NCBI RefSeq assembly: GCF_003385515.1
Contig: NZ_QNVT01000026.1
Span: 1-64,000 of the forward strand
Direction: 5' to 3'
DNA length: 64,000 nt
Source: Chryseobacterium pennae
GTDB taxonomy: Bacteria; Bacteroidota; Bacteroidia; Flavobacteriales; Weeksellaceae
Made by a program: the position numbers and the translations under genes. Shown in pieces: positions 1-8,360 of the stretch (position 1 is its first letter; every line of letters starts with the position of its first letter). The notes under the pieces were generated by a model. The model was not told where the DNA came from, did no database searches, and saw only the letters and a program-made list of their open reading frames with translations.

Positions 1-170
1 CATTCGTTTAGTTCACTTTATTTTCTCTGGTTCTTCAGTATTTAATTATTATCTAATTTACTTCTAAATCCTTTTGCAAATCTAAAGGCATTCGTGGCAT
101 TAAAATAAGCAGCATTCAATTTTATCGGAGATAAAATCCTAGCGCCTTAAAAACATATTAAAAAAGAAAA

Positions 171-189
171 AACTTCGCGCCTTAGCGTA
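171..189 (-). repeat. dispersed ACGCTAAG-type intergenic repeat
   Basis: Read on the minus strand this short stretch gives ACGCTAAGGCGCGAAG followed by a T run. A similar ACGCTAAGTTCGCAAG is present at 63099-63114. Short CGC/AAG-rich intergenic repeats of this kind are common in Chryseobacterium-like genomes as far as I recall. It lies just downstream of the exported thioredoxin gene. Function unknown. Confidence 0.35.
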
Positions 190-199
190 TTCCAACATA

Positions 200-661
200 T
201 TACAAAGCAGAAATCTCCAACAATTTCTGTTTCATTTTTTCCGGAGTAAGCAATCCCTCCTGGTAGTATACTAAATTCTGATTCTTATCCAGAAAAATCC
301 ACAACGGATACACAGGCTGTTCTTTATTTTTAGACAAAGCCAAAGCTAATTCATGAATTCCCGAATTTCCATTGGATAAATATTCAAATTCTTTTCCTTG
401 AAAACTGATTTTTTCCCTGGTCTTTTCAGCCTCAAAATGAATCAGGTAAAAGTGATCGTTCATTATTTCCACCAGATCTTTATCTTTATTCAAACGATAA
501 GATTCTATTTTACACACTGAGCACCAATCTGTATAAAGATGGATCACAACAGGCTTGGGAGATTCTTTTTGCAGATGCTCCAGTTCAGAAAAAGTCCCTG
601 TCTTCATCTGAGACAAATAAAGACAGGGCACAAACATTAAAAATAAAGCAAAAGGTCTCAT
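200..661 (-). CDS. exported thioredoxin-fold protein
   Basis: A 153-residue protein with an N-terminal hydrophobic signal segment (residues 1-18) and a thioredoxin fold. The redox motif WCSVCK is at residues 46-51 and the probable cis-proline is in YPLW (about residue 119). It should act in the periplasm as a disulfide reductase or oxidase. Its start codon overlaps the stop of the upstream TonB receptor by four bases (ATGA), so the two are translationally coupled and probably act together. The receptor plug carries its own CSVC motif, which would be a natural substrate or metal-handling partner; that link is inference. The family resembles the thioredoxin_7/DUF255-like group, not classical TrxA. 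Confidence 0.85.
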   Translation of the reverse strand: MRPFALFLMFVPCLYLSQMKTGTFSELEHLQKESPKPVVIHLYTDWCSVCKIESYRLNKDKDLVEIMNDHFYLIHFEAEKTREKISFQGKEFEYLSNGNSGIHELALALSKNKEQPVYPLWIFLDKNQNLVYYQEGLLTPEKMKQKLLEISAL

Positions 662-2727
662 TTCAGTGTATATTTTACTCCCAGGAATCCTCTGATACGC
701 TGCATGGGAGCATAGCCGTATGCTGTATCGAAAGTATAATGGTTGGGATTGCTGATGGGATCATCAGCATGTTTATCAAACGGGTCAAAAGGCCTCATCA
801 AAGGATCTTTAGGAGTAAAGTTGAATAAATTTTTCACTCCGCAATAGACTTCAAATCCGGATTTGAAGCTCTTTGAAACCTGGATATTCGCTAAAGAATA
901 GAATGGTGAATACTCAGGACGGAAGTCATTCGGTAAAACCGGAAGTCTCATTGGCCCATAAAACTGGCCTGTAAAATCTATCGTCAGATTACTAGGAAAT
1001 TTATAGGTTAAATTATAGGTTCCACTCCACTTTGGAGCGTGAAGCTGCTGTGTTTTTTCATTGGCATCATCATATTTCTGGTAAACGTCAAGATATGTTA
1101 CTCCCAAATTGACGCTTAACGGAAATGAAAAACTGAAATCCACATTCAATGAAGCTCCTCTGGAAATTCCGTATCCGTTGAGATTATCATAAATAATTTT
1201 ATTCGGGTCGGAATCAAAATCACCTACAATTTTATTACTGAAATAGGTATAGAACGCAGATGCATCAAGATTCACCATTCTTGTTCCTACCGGAATTTTC
1301 CAGATATAGCTTACATTTCCGTTGACAGATCTTTCAGGCTTCAGATCTGATTTCACCACCACTTCTCTGGAACCAGTCAATGCTGCATGATCTTCTGTAA
1401 AAAGGTTGACCACTCTAAATCCTGTTCCAAAATTAAATCTTAGTGTGTGATATGGGTTCGGAGAAAACTTCCAGGCAAATCTTGGAGAATGTACAGAATG
1501 ATGCACCTTATCATAATCATAACGGTAGCCTAATAGCAAAGTGTTCTTATCATTAATCTCCCATTGATCCTGCACAAACATACCCCAGATAGGAGATTTC
1601 ATCGGTGCATTGGTTACGCCATCTGAAGCCAGCGTTCCCGGAGTATTGTCATCGTAAAAAGTTCTTTTAAAAGTTACCCCTGCTGTAATATCATGCTTTC
1701 CAAAACTTCTGTCCCAATAGGTTTGCACAAAAGCTACCTTCTGAAGCGCATTGAACGGGTTAGCTCCGTAAAAAGAATTCTGATCGTGATAATTATAGGA
1801 AAACTGAGTGACAATATGCTCTTTCATTGGCCATTCATACAACCCGAAAACTTCCGCTCTGTTGGTATAAATACTTTCTCCATACACTTCATCACTTCCG
1901 CGGAAAGATTTATTCCACTGCATTTCGCCTCCAAAACGGTCTTCATATAAATATCTCATAGCAAAACTCGCCTGTCTGTTTTCCTTTCTTTTAAAATTCC
2001 ATTTATTAAACACTGAAATTCGGCTTTGCAGAGTAGTATCTGTAAAATTATCCTTGTTCTGATCTATCTTCTCCTGAAAGCTGAAATAATTTAAACTTAA
2101 TAATGAAGCTGCATTCTTTCCAATATTAAACTTTGTGGAAAGATCCAGGTTATTCTCAGCCCAAGAGCTGGTCATCATATCTATACTCAGCTTTGGAGCT
2201 GTTAAAGCATTTTTAGTGATAATATTAATCACTCCCCCCATTGCCTCAGAACCATAAATAGAAGATGCCGGACCTTTTACCACTTCTATTCTATCCACCA
2301 GACTGTTTGGAATTCCACTCAATCCATATACTGTGGAAAGAGAGCTTACAATAGGCATTCCATCAATCAAAATCATTGTGTATGGCCCTTCAAGACCATT
2401 GATGTGAATATCTCCGGTGTTACAGACGGAACAATTCAGTTGTGGTTTTACTCCATTTACCATACTGATGGCTTCAAAAATACTTGGAGTAGGATTTTTC
2501 TGGAAAAATTTCTGACTGTAGATCTCTACCGCCACCGGGCTTTTAGATCTGCTCATCGGTTTTATGGTTCCGGTAACCACTACATCATCAATATTACTTG
2601 TCTTGAACTCCTTCTTGGAAACCTTTACAGAATCCATGCTTTTATGTTGATTTAAACTTAAACTGTCTGTCTCCTGGGCAAAACAATAAGAGGATAAAAA
2701 AGTAATAGAAAATAATATTCGCTTCAT
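658..2727 (-). CDS. TonB-dependent outer-membrane receptor
   Basis: A 689-residue receptor. I place the start at MKRILFS, ten codons inside the longest open frame, because a typical signal peptide (residues 1-17) begins there. The plug domain spans roughly residues 45-170 and contains NGLEGPYTMILIDGMP and the EVVKGPASSIYGSEAMGG motif. The remainder is a 22-strand-type barrel ending in RIRGFLGVKYTLK. No carboxypeptidase-like N-terminal extension is present, so it is the BtuB/FepA-like type, not SusC. Cys99 and Cys102 (CSVC) in the plug are unusual and suggest metal or heme handling. The promoter carries a TTAG-type palindrome, consistent with control by a metal-sensing repressor. The substrate cannot be named from sequence. 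Confidence 0.92.
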   Translation of the reverse strand: MKRILFSITFLSSYCFAQETDSLSLNQHKSMDSVKVSKKEFKTSNIDDVVVTGTIKPMSRSKSPVAVEIYSQKFFQKNPTPSIFEAISMVNGVKPQLNCSVCNTGDIHINGLEGPYTMILIDGMPIVSSLSTVYGLSGIPNSLVDRIEVVKGPASSIYGSEAMGGVINIITKNALTAPKLSIDMMTSSWAENNLDLSTKFNIGKNAASLLSLNYFSFQEKIDQNKDNFTDTTLQSRISVFNKWNFKRKENRQASFAMRYLYEDRFGGEMQWNKSFRGSDEVYGESIYTNRAEVFGLYEWPMKEHIVTQFSYNYHDQNSFYGANPFNALQKVAFVQTYWDRSFGKHDITAGVTFKRTFYDDNTPGTLASDGVTNAPMKSPIWGMFVQDQWEINDKNTLLLGYRYDYDKVHHSVHSPRFAWKFSPNPYHTLRFNFGTGFRVVNLFTEDHAALTGSREVVVKSDLKPERSVNGNVSYIWKIPVGTRMVNLDASAFYTYFSNKIVGDFDSDPNKIIYDNLNGYGISRGASLNVDFSFSFPLSVNLGVTYLDVYQKYDDANEKTQQLHAPKWSGTYNLTYKFPSNLTIDFTGQFYGPMRLPVLPNDFRPEYSPFYSLANIQVSKSFKSGFEVYCGVKNLFNFTPKDPLMRPFDPFDKHADDPISNPNHYTFDTAYGYAPMQRIRGFLGVKYTLK

Positions 2728-2735
2728 GAAATTAA

Positions 2736-2776
2736 AATTGTTAGACAAATCTAACAATTATTTTTGAAATACAAAA
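2736..2776 (-). promoter_or_regulatory. promoter with overlapping palindromic operator for the TonB receptor
   Basis: On the minus strand a TTTG (2772-2775), 18 nt and TAGATTTG (2746-2753) match the Bacteroidetes -33/-7 consensus. The -7 box sits inside a perfect 10-bp inverted repeat, AATTGTTAGA and TCTAACAATT (2736-2745 and 2750-2759, CAAA spacer on the plus strand). The half-sites contain TTAG and CTAA, as in operators of the DtxR/IdeR/MntR family. A bound repressor would cover the -7 box. The transcript leader would be only about 15 nt. Confidence 0.6.
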
Positions 2777-2795
2777 CTTGTTCATAAATATTTGA

Positions 2796-2827
2796 TTGAG
2801 CCAATTCATGAAAAATGATTAAATTTG
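2796..2827 (+). promoter_or_regulatory. promoter of hmgA
   Basis: TTG (2796-2798), 21 nt and TAAATTTG (2820-2827) fit the Bacteroidetes sigma-A promoter. It lies 22 nt before the hmgA start and is divergent from the TonB receptor promoter. Confidence 0.5.
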
Positions 2828-2849
2828 AGAAACTACATATCAAAGTAAA

Positions 2850-4001
2850 ATGAGATATCATCTATCGGGAAACATCCCACAAAAAAGGCATACAGTCTTT
2901 AAATCTCCGGAAGATAAATTTTACTATGAACAGCTTTTCGGAACCGAGGGTTTTCATGGAATCTCTTCTCTATTGTATCATATTCACCGTCCTACGCAGA
3001 TCAAATCAATCGGGGAACCGAAAGATGTAACGCCGAAAATTGCAGTGGATAAAAATATTACGCCAAGAATGTTCAAAGGAATGAATGTAACTCCTGAAGA
3101 TGATTTCATGGACAGCCGTAAGATCCTTTTGATGAACAATGACCTGAAAATGGGATTGGCCAAGCCAAGGAAATCGATGGATTATTTATACAAAAATGCA
3201 GAATGCGACGAACTTTTATTTGTACATGAAGGCACCGGGATTTTGAAAACGTTTGTAGGAGATCTTGAATTTGTAACCGGCGATTATCTTATTATTCCGA
3301 GAGGAACCATTTACCAAGTGGAATTACAGTCTGAAAATACAGTATTCTTCGTACTGGAAAGCCACTCTCCTATTTACACTCCGAAAAGATACAGAAATGA
3401 ATTCGGACAGCTTTTGGAACATTCTCCCTTCTGCGAAAGAGACATTATTGCTCCTGTTTTCAAAGAACCTAAAGATGAAAAAGGAGAATTCTTAATTAAA
3501 GTAAAGAAAGAAAACCAGATCACAGACTTCATCTATGCAACACATCCTTTTGATGTTGTAGGCTGGGACGGGTATTTCTACCCTTATAAATTTAATATCA
3601 AAAACTTTGAACCCATTACGGGAAGAATTCACCAACCGCCACCGGTTCACCAGAATTTTGAAGCACATAACTTTGTAGTGTGTTCATTCTGTGCAAGAAT
3701 GTATGACTACCACCCGCTTGCTGTTCCTGCCCCTTACAATCACTCCAATATTGATTCTGATGAGGTATTATTCTACACAGAAGGTGATTTTATGAGCCGT
3801 AATCACATCGATTTAATGGATTTCACTCTTCACCCGGGAGGAATTGTTCACGGACCTCACCCAGGAGCTATGGAAAGAAGTATCGGGAAAAAATTCACGG
3901 AAGAATATGCCGTAATGGTAGACCCTTTCCGTCCCTTAAAAATTACGGAAGAAGCTTTAAAAGTGGAAGATCCGTCTTACAAAACTTCATGGTTGGAATA
4001 A
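2850..4001 (+). CDS. hmgA: homogentisate 1,2-dioxygenase
   Basis: This cytoplasmic Fe(II) enzyme opens the ring of homogentisate to maleylacetoacetate, the third step of tyrosine catabolism. The protein has 383 residues, the short form usual in Bacteroidetes. Candidate iron ligands are His298 and Glu305 in PYNHSNIDSDEVLFY and His334 in GGIVHGPHPG, equivalent to the 2-His-1-Glu triad of the family. The neighbouring hppD and fahA supply the steps before and after. It has its own promoter and is closed by a strong terminator, so it is a separate transcript. I see no maleylacetoacetate isomerase gene in the window. Confidence 0.95.
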   Translation: MRYHLSGNIPQKRHTVFKSPEDKFYYEQLFGTEGFHGISSLLYHIHRPTQIKSIGEPKDVTPKIAVDKNITPRMFKGMNVTPEDDFMDSRKILLMNNDLKMGLAKPRKSMDYLYKNAECDELLFVHEGTGILKTFVGDLEFVTGDYLIIPRGTIYQVELQSENTVFFVLESHSPIYTPKRYRNEFGQLLEHSPFCERDIIAPVFKEPKDEKGEFLIKVKKENQITDFIYATHPFDVVGWDGYFYPYKFNIKNFEPITGRIHQPPPVHQNFEAHNFVVCSFCARMYDYHPLAVPAPYNHSNIDSDEVLFYTEGDFMSRNHIDLMDFTLHPGGIVHGPHPGAMERSIGKKFTEEYAVMVDPFRPLKITEEALKVEDPSYKTSWLE

Positions 4002-4053
4002 AATTGTAATAGTGTTTTCATAAAATAAGAAAAAACTATTACTGAATACATAT

Positions 4054-4094
4054 AAAAGCTGCTTTAAATCCTTTATTTAAAGCAGCTTTTTTTG
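4054..4094 (+). terminator. intrinsic terminator after hmgA
   Basis: A perfect 16-bp stem (AAAAGCTGCTTTAAAT, 4054-4069, with 4075-4090), a 5-nt loop and a run of T follow the hmgA stop. Confidence 0.9.
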
Positions 4095-4185
4095 TAAATT
4101 TGTAAGGTATGGTTCACATATATTACCATCATTATTTTTCATAACGCATCCTAAGTAATGGTGGTTTAATAAAAATCAATATTAC

Positions 4186-5697
4186 ATGTTAGAAAGAATC
4201 AGATTAGAAAGTCTACACGAAAAGGTAACAACAGCTGAAAACGCTGTAAAAATGATTAAAGACGGTATGACCATAGGGTCCAGCGGCTTTACCAAAGCAG
4301 GTGACAGCAAAGCCATTTTGCCGGCACTTGCAGAAAGAGGAAAAACAGAAGATCTTAAAGTCACTTTAATGACCGGAGCATCCTTGGGACACGGTACAGA
4401 CGGGAAACTGGCGGAAGCCAATGTCTTAAAAAAAAGAATGCCCTTTCAGGTAGATCCTACTTTAAGAAACAAAATCAATAAAGGTGAAATTCTCTTTATC
4501 GATCAGCATTTAAGTGAAAGTGCCGAACTTCTTCACACCAAAAATCTTCAGAGCATTGACGTAGCCGTTATAGAAGCTGCTTATATCGAAAGAGACGGAA
4601 GTATTGTTCCTACCACTTCAGTAGGAAATTCAGTGACTTTTGCGGCTCTGGCTAAAAAAATCATCATTGAAATCAATACGGAAGTTCCTGAAGAAGTATA
4701 TGGTATCCACGATATTTATCAGGCTGAAGATTATCCCTACAGAAACGTTATACCTATCGTAGCTCCATGGAATAAAATCGGAAGAAAAAGTATTCCTGTT
4801 GATCCCAATAAAATTGAAGCCATTGTTTTCACCAATCTTAAAGACAGTCCCGCAGATATTGCAGAACCTGACGAGAAAACAACAGCCATCGCCAAACACC
4901 TTCTCGGGTTCTTTGAGAATGAAGTACAGCTAGGACGTCTTACAGACAGACTGCTCCCTCTTCAGGCAGGAATCGGAAAAGTAGCTAATGCTGTACTTAC
5001 AGGTTTTAAAGACAGTAATTTCTACGATTTAACTATGTTTTCTGAAGTGCTTCAGGACAGTACCTTTGATCTGATAGATTCCGGTAAATTAAGTTTTGCA
5101 TCTGCATCATCTATTACCGTTTCTAAAGAATGCTATGAGCGCGTACTTGGAAACCTTTCAAAATATAAAGACAAGTTTGTTCTAAGACCCCAGAATATTT
5201 CCAATACACCAGGATTAATCAGAAGACTTGGAGTAATCGCAATCAATACAGCGATTGAATTTGATATCTACGGAAATGTAAACTCAACGCATATTGGCGG
5301 AACAAAGATCATGAACGGAATCGGAGGCTCGGGAGACTTTGCAAGAAATGCTTACTTAAGTATTTTTGTAACGCAGGCAGCTTCCAAAGGGAATAATATT
5401 TCACACGTCCTTCCAATGGTTTCTCATACAGATCATACTGAACATGATGTTGATATCTTGGTAACAGATGTCGGATTGGCTGATTTAAGAGGCCTTGCAC
5501 CCAGAGAAAGAGCTCAGAAAATTATTGACAACTGTGTTCATCCGGATTACAGGGAAGAATTACAGTCTTATTTTGACAGAGCCTGTGAACGTGGAGGGCA
5601 TACTCCTCACTTACTGGAAGAAGCTTTCAGCTGGCATTTACGTTTCTCTGAAACAGGAAGCATGAAGCAAACCATGGCAGCCGAAGTTTCCAATTAG
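4186..5697 (+). CDS. succinyl-CoA:acetate-type CoA-transferase
   Basis: A 503-residue member of the acetyl-CoA hydrolase/transferase family, of the succinate CoA-transferase subgroup (Cat1/AarC/YgfH-like). The family moves CoA between succinyl-CoA and acetate or similar acids through a glutamyl-CoA intermediate. The predicted catalytic residue is Glu287 in FSEVLQD, and the glycine-rich GIGGSGDFARNA motif is present. The AATATT-ATG start is preceded by only a -7-like TAAATTTG (4095-4102). Placement between hmgA and hppD suggests it may activate the acetoacetate made by FahA, or the acetate derived from it; the substrate is an inference. Confidence 0.88.
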   Translation: MLERIRLESLHEKVTTAENAVKMIKDGMTIGSSGFTKAGDSKAILPALAERGKTEDLKVTLMTGASLGHGTDGKLAEANVLKKRMPFQVDPTLRNKINKGEILFIDQHLSESAELLHTKNLQSIDVAVIEAAYIERDGSIVPTTSVGNSVTFAALAKKIIIEINTEVPEEVYGIHDIYQAEDYPYRNVIPIVAPWNKIGRKSIPVDPNKIEAIVFTNLKDSPADIAEPDEKTTAIAKHLLGFFENEVQLGRLTDRLLPLQAGIGKVANAVLTGFKDSNFYDLTMFSEVLQDSTFDLIDSGKLSFASASSITVSKECYERVLGNLSKYKDKFVLRPQNISNTPGLIRRLGVIAINTAIEFDIYGNVNSTHIGGTKIMNGIGGSGDFARNAYLSIFVTQAASKGNNISHVLPMVSHTDHTEHDVDILVTDVGLADLRGLAPRERAQKIIDNCVHPDYREELQSYFDRACERGGHTPHLLEEAFSWHLRFSETGSMKQTMAAEVSN

Positions 5698-5726
5698 AAA
5701 CTTTCACAAGCTTACTAAAATCTATA

Positions 5727-5766
5727 AAAGGATCAGATGTTAATCATTTGGTCCTTTACTTTTTTA
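5727..5766 (+). terminator. terminator after the first CoA-transferase
   Basis: AAAGGATCA (5727-5735) pairs with TGGTCCTTT (5749-5757), one G-T wobble, followed by a T run. Confidence 0.65.
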
Positions 5767-5844
5767 TTAGAATTATATGAATTAATATGATAAAAATCTT
5801 CTAAAATCATTGAAAATATTTAAAATAAATAAGGATATAAAGGT

Positions 5845-5852
5845 TATCTTTG
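5845..5852 (+). promoter_or_regulatory. -7 promoter element of the second CoA-transferase
   Basis: TATCTTTG matches TAnnTTTG and lies 65 nt before the start codon. No good TTTG is found at the usual distance upstream, so support is partial. Confidence 0.35.
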
Positions 5853-5917
5853 AGAGAGAGGTTAGGCATTTTATGAAATAGAAATTAGTCAGGAATTTTA
5901 TAATAAAAAGATAAAAT

Positions 5918-7192
5918 ATGAATAATTACATCAGCGCAGAAGAAGCGATATATACGATAAAAAGCGGTAACCGTGTGTTTTTCCACGGCAGCGCATGTAC
6001 TCCCAATTACCTTATTGATGAACTGGCAAGACAGGCTCACAGACTGGATAAAGTAGAAATGGTTTCTATTACCCAACAGGGAAATATAGAAATTGCAAAA
6101 CCGGAGTATAAAGACAAATTCTTTGTCAATTCCCTATTCGTATCTACGCCGGTGCGCGATGCTGTAAATTCAGACAGAGGTGACTTTGTTCCTGTATTTT
6201 TAAGTGAAATCCCGATCTTATTCAGAAAGAATATCCTTCCGCTGGATGTTGCTCTGATCACTGTTTCTCCACCTGACAAACATGGGTTCTGTACATTGGG
6301 AACCTCAGTAGATATTGCAAGGGCTGCCGTAGATACAGCGAAAACTATTGTGGCAATGGTAAACCCAAGAATGCCAAGAACTCATGGGGATGGAATGATC
6401 CATATCAGCAGAATCCATAAGCTGGTTTGGCATGAAGAAGAGCTCCATACTGTAGATTACAGTTCTAAAGTAGGCCCTGAAGAAATGCTGGTTGGAAAAA
6501 ATGTAGCGGAACTTATTGAAGACCAATCTACCCTTCAAATGGGTATCGGGACTATTCCTGATGCTGTTTTACAATGTTTACATAACCATAAGGACCTTGG
6601 CATTCATACCGAAATGCTGAGTGACGGAGTGATAGACCTTATTCAGGATGATGTAATCAATAATAAATATAAAGGCTACAACGATAATAAAACCATTACC
6701 AGCTTCTGCTTCGGAACCAGAAAGCTCTATGATTATGTGGATGATAACACCGTCTTTGCATTCAGAGATGTAAGTGAAGTGAACTTCCCGATCAATATCA
6801 TGAAGAACAAAAAACTGGTAGCTATCAACTCTGCCATTGAAATTGACCTTACCGGACAGGTATGTGCCGATTCTATCGGAACTTTACAATATAGTGGCAT
6901 TGGCGGGCAAATGGACTTCATGCGTGGGGCTGCTTTAAGTGAAGATGGAAAACCTATTATTGCCATCACAGCAAGAACTAAAAAAGGAATTTCAAGGATT
7001 GTTCCTTTCCTGAAACAGGGGGCAGGTGTAGTTACCACAAGAGGGCATATCCATTATGTGGTTACAGAATACGGTACCGCTTATCTGTATGGAAAGAATC
7101 TTCGTCAGAGAGCGCAGGAGCTCATTAGTATTGCCCACCCTGATGACAGAGAAATGCTTGAAAGAGCTGCTTTTGAAAGGTTTAAACACTGA
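5918..7192 (+). CDS. acetyl-CoA hydrolase/transferase (4-hydroxybutyrate CoA-transferase-like)
   Basis: A 424-residue protein of the same superfamily as the previous gene but of the shorter Cat2/4-hydroxybutyrate CoA-transferase type. The probable catalytic residue is Glu232 in HTEMLSDGV. The C-terminal oxyanion-region motif GIGGQMDFMRGAALS is present, as is VTEYGTAYLYGKNLRQRA, typical of the C-terminal domain. It is not an obvious duplicate of its neighbour, since the two differ in length and motifs. Together they could interconvert acyl-CoA species from acetoacetate, acetate and succinate. It has its own upstream region and no nearby downstream partner on the same transcript. Confidence 0.85.
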   Translation: MNNYISAEEAIYTIKSGNRVFFHGSACTPNYLIDELARQAHRLDKVEMVSITQQGNIEIAKPEYKDKFFVNSLFVSTPVRDAVNSDRGDFVPVFLSEIPILFRKNILPLDVALITVSPPDKHGFCTLGTSVDIARAAVDTAKTIVAMVNPRMPRTHGDGMIHISRIHKLVWHEEELHTVDYSSKVGPEEMLVGKNVAELIEDQSTLQMGIGTIPDAVLQCLHNHKDLGIHTEMLSDGVIDLIQDDVINNKYKGYNDNKTITSFCFGTRKLYDYVDDNTVFAFRDVSEVNFPINIMKNKKLVAINSAIEIDLTGQVCADSIGTLQYSGIGGQMDFMRGAALSEDGKPIIAITARTKKGISRIVPFLKQGAGVVTTRGHIHYVVTEYGTAYLYGKNLRQRAQELISIAHPDDREMLERAAFERFKH

Positions 7193-7287
7193 TAATCAAA
7201 CATTAATACTTTTTAACTTTAATTTTTGTTTAGAATTTAAAAATATATATTTAACTTATACCAGCAAAACATAAAAAAGCCTTAATA

Positions 7288-7304
7288 TTTTGGCAATGTT
7301 TTTG
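7288..7304 (+). promoter_or_regulatory. sigma-54-like -24/-12 element
   Basis: TTTGGCAATGTTTTTG has GG and the -12 G of TTG at the distance expected for sigma-54 promoters, although the -12 C is replaced by A. Exactly the same 16-mer occurs before the DUF3108 gene at 40151-40166. It ends 27 nt before the coding start. Confidence 0.35.
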
Positions 7305-7330
7305 ATAAAAATCTTTCTAAAACAAGGAAA

Positions 7331-8125
7331 TTGAAGACTATATATAATTCGATAAGAGAAGAAGTGGTAAAGCATTCAAAAGTAAGGAATTCAGTTTTGG
7401 GGAATGTGAATGAATGGAAGAGAAGCCATTATATTATTCTTTCCGAAATTATTAAAGATGAACTTTCTGATGCAGAAGAACTTAAAGGAGGTAAAAAATT
7501 TGAGATCGGGAACACTATTTCTCATGTTACCCTACAGCGTTTTTTTGAAAATGACTATCAGGATAAAACCCACAGTGATTTAAGATTCTTAAAAACACTG
7601 GATAAAATATGCATTTTTCTGGGGCACAAAGATCTTAATGACTATATCCTTTCTGTAAGGCATAAGAAACCAAACCAGCTGGAAACAGGTGATTTGTCAT
7701 TATTGACCAGGTTGGTATATGATTATTGTGCGAGAGCCTTTGAATTCTATAAACAGTTTCCCAATCATAATACCGAAGTTTTTAAAGATCTGGTATTTAA
7801 TGATTCTCCATTTCTGGAAAGGGTTTCACAATTCAGTAAAGAACTATGTGACAAAGATTTTCAGTTGGTAACAAAAAATAACCGTTCCAACTATGAAGTT
7901 TTTGACATTCATGTAGTGACAGATGAACCGGATAAAAAAATACTGGAATCCCAGGAATTCTGGAATCTTTTATTTAAAACAGGTGGAACCGGAGAGGAGC
8001 ATTTTGTGAACCAACTCAGTACACAAATCTATTTTTTCAAAAAAATAGACAACACCTGGAAAATCTGGGACAATTACAATCCGGATGCAGGAATGCTCAA
8101 CCGAAAGATAGAAACCGTATCATAA
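7331..8125 (+). CDS. hypothetical protein with a DNA-binding-like N-terminal domain
   Basis: A 264-residue protein that I do not recognise as a named family. The N-terminal part (about residues 45-105) has the pattern ISHVTLQRFFENDY...LRFLKTLDKICIFLGHKDLNDYI. This resembles the small helical domain found at the N terminus of many Bacteroidetes proteins, thought to be HTH-like. The C-terminal 100 residues are alpha/beta with an aromatic end (TWKIWDNYN) and could be NTF2-like; that is weak. No signal peptide or membrane segment is seen. The start is TTG, since no ATG lies near the N terminus and AAGGA precedes it by a few bases; this is unusual for this group. Confidence 0.7.
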   Translation: MKTIYNSIREEVVKHSKVRNSVLGNVNEWKRSHYIILSEIIKDELSDAEELKGGKKFEIGNTISHVTLQRFFENDYQDKTHSDLRFLKTLDKICIFLGHKDLNDYILSVRHKKPNQLETGDLSLLTRLVYDYCARAFEFYKQFPNHNTEVFKDLVFNDSPFLERVSQFSKELCDKDFQLVTKNNRSNYEVFDIHVVTDEPDKKILESQEFWNLLFKTGGTGEEHFVNQLSTQIYFFKKIDNTWKIWDNYNPDAGMLNRKIETVS

Positions 8126-8128
8126 TAA

Positions 8129-8157
8129 GAAAGCCGCAGAGATAATCTGCGGCTTTC
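8129..8157. terminator. hairpin after the 264-aa gene
   Basis: GAAAGCCGCAGA and TCTGCGGCTTTC form a perfect 12-bp stem with a 5-nt loop, four bases after the stop codon. The T run is interrupted. Confidence 0.75.
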
Positions 8158-8360
8158 ATGTTCGAAATATTTTTTTCTCACTTGTTTTTTGTTCTACAAA
8201 TGTAGTCAGCTTATTTCAAACATAAGAAACTTAAATATACTTAAGTGAACACTTCTTGAACTTTATGTTAAATATATTCAATGAATCAACGGTAATATTT
8301 TCGCTATATCCAAGAATTTTGTAATTTGCATACCAATAAAATAAAAGTAAAAGAGAAAAT

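Noticed and set aside
1693..1950. 85-aa plus-strand open frame inside TonB receptor 1
   Set aside because: Shadow on the opposite strand of a strong receptor gene; no family pattern or start context.
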